Both the position numbers and the translations under genes were made by a program. The notes below the pieces were generated by a model, which searched no databases, was not told the origin of the DNA, and worked only from the letters and a program-made list of their open reading frames with translations. Below are positions 61,673 through 64,000 of a stretch of 64,000 nucleotides of DNA, piece after piece; within the stretch, counting starts at the first letter, position 1; each line of letters starts with the position of its first letter. The DNA is from Cytophagales bacterium (GTDB lineage Bacteria; Bacteroidota; Bacteroidia; Cytophagales; Spirosomataceae): contig JAAFJE010000006.1 of assembly GCA_013298025.1 (NCBI GenBank), positions 62,001 through 126,000 of the forward strand, written 5' to 3'.

Positions 61673-62554
61673 TTATGCCAAGGTTACACCTGCCGTTTCG
61701 ACGCTAGGAGCGATTTTTTTCACCAAACCTTGTAATACTTTGCCTGGGCCACATTCTACAAAGATAGTTGCTCCGTCGGCAACCATGTTTTGTACCGATT
61801 GCGTCCATTTTACCGCACCTGTCAGTTGGGCAATCAAATTAGCTTTGATAGTAGCGACATCTGTAGAAGGTTGGGCATTGACGTTTTGGTAAATGGCACA
61901 CACAGGCGTGCTGAAATGGGTCGATTCGATGGCAGCGGCTAATTCTTCACGGGCTGGTTGCATCAAAGGCGAGTGAAAAGCACCCCCTACAGGCAAGGGA
62001 AGTACACGCTTGGCACCAGCGGCTTTGAGCTTTTCGCCAGCCAATGCTACGCCTTCGTTGCTACCCGAAATCACGACTTGCCCCGGGCAGTTGTAGTTGG
62101 CCGCCACGACTACGGCATCTACCGAAGCACAAATTTCTTCAATTACATTATCGGCCAAGTTCAATACCGCTGCCATCGTTGAAGGGTTTGCTTCGCAAGC
62201 TTTTTGCATGGCTAAAGCTCTTTTCGATACCAAAACTAAGCCATCTTCAAAGCTTAAAGCTCCTGCGGCTACCAAGGCCGAAAATTCGCCCAATGAGTGC
62301 CCTGCTACCATGTCGGGCTGAAAATTTGGGGTTTCTTTGGCAAGAATAACCGAGTGTAAAAAAATGGCGGGTTGTGTTACCTTGGTTTGTTTGAGTTCTT
62401 CGTCGGTACCGCTAAACATGATGTCGGTAATGCGAAAACCTAGTATTTCGTTGGCTTTTTCAAAAAGAGCCTTGGCTGATTCAGACTTTTCGTAAAGGTC
62501 TTTGCCCATACCGATAAATTGTGAGCCTTGCCCTGGAAAAACGTATGCTTTCAT
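61673..62554 (-). CDS. fabD: malonyl-CoA:ACP transacylase
   Basis: A 293-residue FabD of fatty-acid synthesis, which moves malonyl from CoA to acyl carrier protein. Visible are FPGQGSQ at 6-12, the nucleophile Ser87 in GHSLGE, and the catalytic His194 in GAFHSPLM. ATG 62554 (MKAYVFPGQGSQ) is chosen because the family starts there; the frame opens 20 codons earlier but upstream codons lie past the promoter. It is a single gene here, without other fab genes. Confidence 0.95.
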   Translation of the reverse strand: MKAYVFPGQGSQFIGMGKDLYEKSESAKALFEKANEILGFRITDIMFSGTDEELKQTKVTQPAIFLHSVILAKETPNFQPDMVAGHSLGEFSALVAAGALSFEDGLVLVSKRALAMQKACEANPSTMAAVLNLADNVIEEICASVDAVVVAANYNCPGQVVISGSNEGVALAGEKLKAAGAKRVLPLPVGGAFHSPLMQPAREELAAAIESTHFSTPVCAIYQNVNAQPSTDVATIKANLIAQLTGAVKWTQSVQNMVADGATIFVECGPGKVLQGLVKKIAPSVETAGVTLA

Positions 62555-62613
62555 GCTTATGAATGAATATATATTGATAAATACAGTTTGGTTGCCTCTT
62601 GTATAAGAAGGCA

Positions 62614-62645
62614 CAAAAATACATATTCACAGGCTTCTATCCCAA
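62614..62645 (-). promoter_or_regulatory. promoter of fabD
   Basis: On the minus strand, TTG (62645-62643), 21 nt and TATTTTTG (62621-62614) match the Bacteroidota consensus, about 60 bp before the fabD start. The -33 part overlaps the 3' end of the DCC gene. Confidence 0.55.
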
Positions 62646-63065
62646 AAACCGCCGTTTTAATTCGGGACTAGGTAGCATACAACTTTCTTTTTTTCCGAAA
62701 AAACGGTACCGTCTTTGGGCTATTTGGTCGTAAATCCAGTTTCGCCACTTGAGCGGAACTAAACGCAAAAACCGCAAATATCTCCAGCCTCCTGTTAGCT
62801 CTGCTGCAATCAATAAGGCGGCTTCAGATTTGGTATATAGTTGTTCATTTTTGTATAAAACAACGCTATCGAAAGGCTGATGAGCTATGGAAGAACGAGC
62901 GAGTATTTCTTGGGCAAAAGAAGATTGTAGGGAAGCAAAAACAAATTTCTCGTTGGGGTCGTGGCGGATGATAAACTGCACACTGTGGTTGCATAAATTG
63001 CATACGCCGTCAAATAATACCAGATACGACGCTTGCACAGAAGTAGATGAATGCTGTATCATCAT
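62637..63065 (-). CDS. DCC family thiol-disulfide oxidoreductase-like protein (DUF393)
   Basis: A 142-residue DUF393 protein. The family signature DxxCxxC is in LVLFDGVCNLCNHSV near the N-terminus, and the C-terminal WRNWIYDQIAQRRYRFFG is also typical. The CxxC suggests thioredoxin-like redox chemistry; the function is not established. ATG 63065 is used, with 63062 equally possible; a TTG lies three codons upstream. It is upstream of fabD on the same strand, but fabD has its own promoter. Confidence 0.8.
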   Translation of the reverse strand: MMIQHSSTSVQASYLVLFDGVCNLCNHSVQFIIRHDPNEKFVFASLQSSFAQEILARSSIAHQPFDSVVLYKNEQLYTKSEAALLIAAELTGGWRYLRFLRLVPLKWRNWIYDQIAQRRYRFFGKKESCMLPSPELKRRFLG

Positions 63066-63120
63066 TTGGAGCAATAGGTTAGACGAAAAGCATCGTCTAA
63101 CCTATTTTGTTAGGTACTAA

Positions 63121-63180
63121 TACAAAATTGTGAATTGTTAATTAGTGGATTAATGCTTTGATTTTTAGTGTTTTATGAAT
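63121..63180. repeat. dispersed GTGAATTG-type repeat
   Basis: AATTGTGAATTGTTAATTAG and GATTTTTAGTGTTTTATGAAT. It abuts the stop codon of the secreted protein gene. Confidence 0.5.
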
Positions 63181-64000
63181 TTATCTTACAATTTCTACAT
63201 AACCTTTAAGCTTAACCGAAGCTTTCGCTGGGTCGAAGGTAAGGAAGGTAGCACTGCAATGATAAAAATAAGAACCACTCGCTACATCCTTGCCATTGGC
63301 ATCTTTACCATCCCAATTCAGGTCATTTCCAGTATATTCATATACTTTTTGTCCATCTCGGTTATAAATGCTTATCGTCAGCGATTTAACGAAGCGAGGG
63401 CATTTGAGTGGTTGGAATGTATCGTTTTTGCCATCGCCATTAGGCGTAAAAATATTAGGCAAAGCCAAGCTCGGACAGTTATCTTTACAAACAACATTGC
63501 TCTTGTCGCTCACATCTCCGTATTTATTGGTTGCCGTAACATAGTAGCATCCCATGTACGAATCGGTGCGGGCATCGGTATAAGTTGTTGGTACAGGCAA
63601 ACCTCCTGTAATATCAGCCAATTTGTTGAAAGTGGCATCTGAACTACTGCCATAGTAAAGCGTATATTTGACAATATCTTTATCACAAGGACTGCCATTG
63701 ACTTGGTTCGGAATAGTCCAATTTAAGATATTATTAAACGTCGTAATGTTGCAGTTTGCTTCATTTTTGATGTAAGTATCACAGTCGAGTGCGTCAATGT
63801 TTAATACAGGCGGACACGGTATAATATCGCTTTTAGGCGTTGCACAATTGATTTGAGAGAAATTATACAACAAATCTTTGACTTTGGTAGAATTATAAGA
63901 ACCCACTGTTTCAACTTTATAACAATACGACGAATCGGGCGACATGGTTACGGGGAAATTTCCATCAGCCGCAAATTTATCTTGTCCGTCGTCGGTATAA
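63181..64000 (-). CDS. large secreted protein with gliding-motility type C-terminal domain, 5' part outside window
   Basis: The C-terminal 272 residues of an exported protein; the frame is open to the window edge (YTDDGQDKFAADGNFPV), so the N-terminus is missing. Fibronectin-like or SprB-like beta repeats are suggested by YKVETVGSY and YYVTATNKYGDVSDKS. The last 90 residues match the gliding-motility-associated type B C-terminal domain: LPNIFTPNGDGKNDTFQP, ISIYNRDGQKVYEYTG, NWDGKDANGKDVASGSYFY. This domain directs secretion through the type IX system. Confidence 0.88.
   Translation of the reverse strand, partial: YTDDGQDKFAADGNFPVTMSPDSSYCYKVETVGSYNSTKVKDLLYNFSQINCATPKSDIIPCPPVLNIDALDCDTYIKNEANCNITTFNNILNWTIPNQVNGSPCDKDIVKYTLYYGSSSDATFNKLADITGGLPVPTTYTDARTDSYMGCYYVTATNKYGDVSDKSNVVCKDNCPSLALPNIFTPNGDGKNDTFQPLKCPRFVKSLTISIYNRDGQKVYEYTGNDLNWDGKDANGKDVASGSYFYHCSATFLTFDPAKASVKLKGYVEIVR

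Overview
The window looks like a chromosomal segment of a member of the Bacteroidota, most likely a Cytophagales/Spirosomaceae-type bacterium (inference; no rRNA is present to settle it). The support is an AT-rich sequence, start codons without Shine-Dalgarno sequences, several promoters of the Bacteroidota type (TTG, about 20-21 nt, TAnnTTTG), a PorE-like OmpA protein and a gliding-motility type C-terminal secretion domain (both pointing to type IX secretion), long FtsX/MacB permease paralogues, and a TonB receptor with a carboxypeptidase-like N-terminal domain.

Layout. 1-2.2 kb: an NAD salvage operon on the minus strand (nrtR, nadM-Nudix, truncated nadV) with a promoter enclosed by two operator copies. 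2.3-9.9 kb: NFACT/RqcH-like protein, YigZ, tandem ABC ATPase, small alpha-CTD-like protein, phosphoesterase, and a divergent phytanoyl-CoA dioxygenase/AraC pair. 10-16.3 kb: PorE-like OmpA protein, Rpn nuclease, ABC exporter, voltage-gated K+ channel. 16.8-23.9 kb: an ABC permease array (two intact FtsX proteins, one decayed remnant, one ATPase) interleaved with two antisense Uma2 nuclease genes and preceded by a 17-bp perfect palindrome. 24-30.5 kb: cytochrome-linked sugar dehydrogenase-like protein, DUF1080/PA14 protein and TonB receptor. 30.8-32.8 kb: small secreted proteins and a DMT transporter.

32.8-37.7 kb is the accessory core. It holds a PIN toxin-antitoxin pair flanked by long direct repeats that contain 84-bp tandem repeats, a Fic enzyme whose promoter lies inside two nested perfect palindromes, a degenerate peptide deformylase, and a MazF/PemK toxin with an AT-rich partner gene. 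38-51 kb is mostly housekeeping: pheT, NRDE, DinB, Crp and YceI, an NtrC-like regulator without a DNA-binding domain, a sodium/solute symporter, miaA, GNAT, csaA, EamA, VOC and ridA. 51.3-56.9 kb is a second accessory block: an RloA/RloB (AbiL-like) ATPase-nuclease pair in which RloB carries an extra C-terminal beta domain, then a PH-domain protein and two adjacent membrane proteins of the same coiled-coil/4-TM/coiled-coil design. 57-64 kb: ethanolamine-permease-like transporter, cysteine desulfurase, glmM-type mutase, tRNA-Gln, fabD, a DCC protein, and the C-terminal part of a large secreted protein.

A dispersed intergenic repeat family (GTGAATTG/CACTCATTCAC type) occurs at least six times, and a second family (TTGCTGATGCTCGTT type) three times. 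The best candidates for undescribed biology are the repeat-flanked PIN module, the nested operator over fic, the RloB fusion and the paired coiled-coil membrane proteins.
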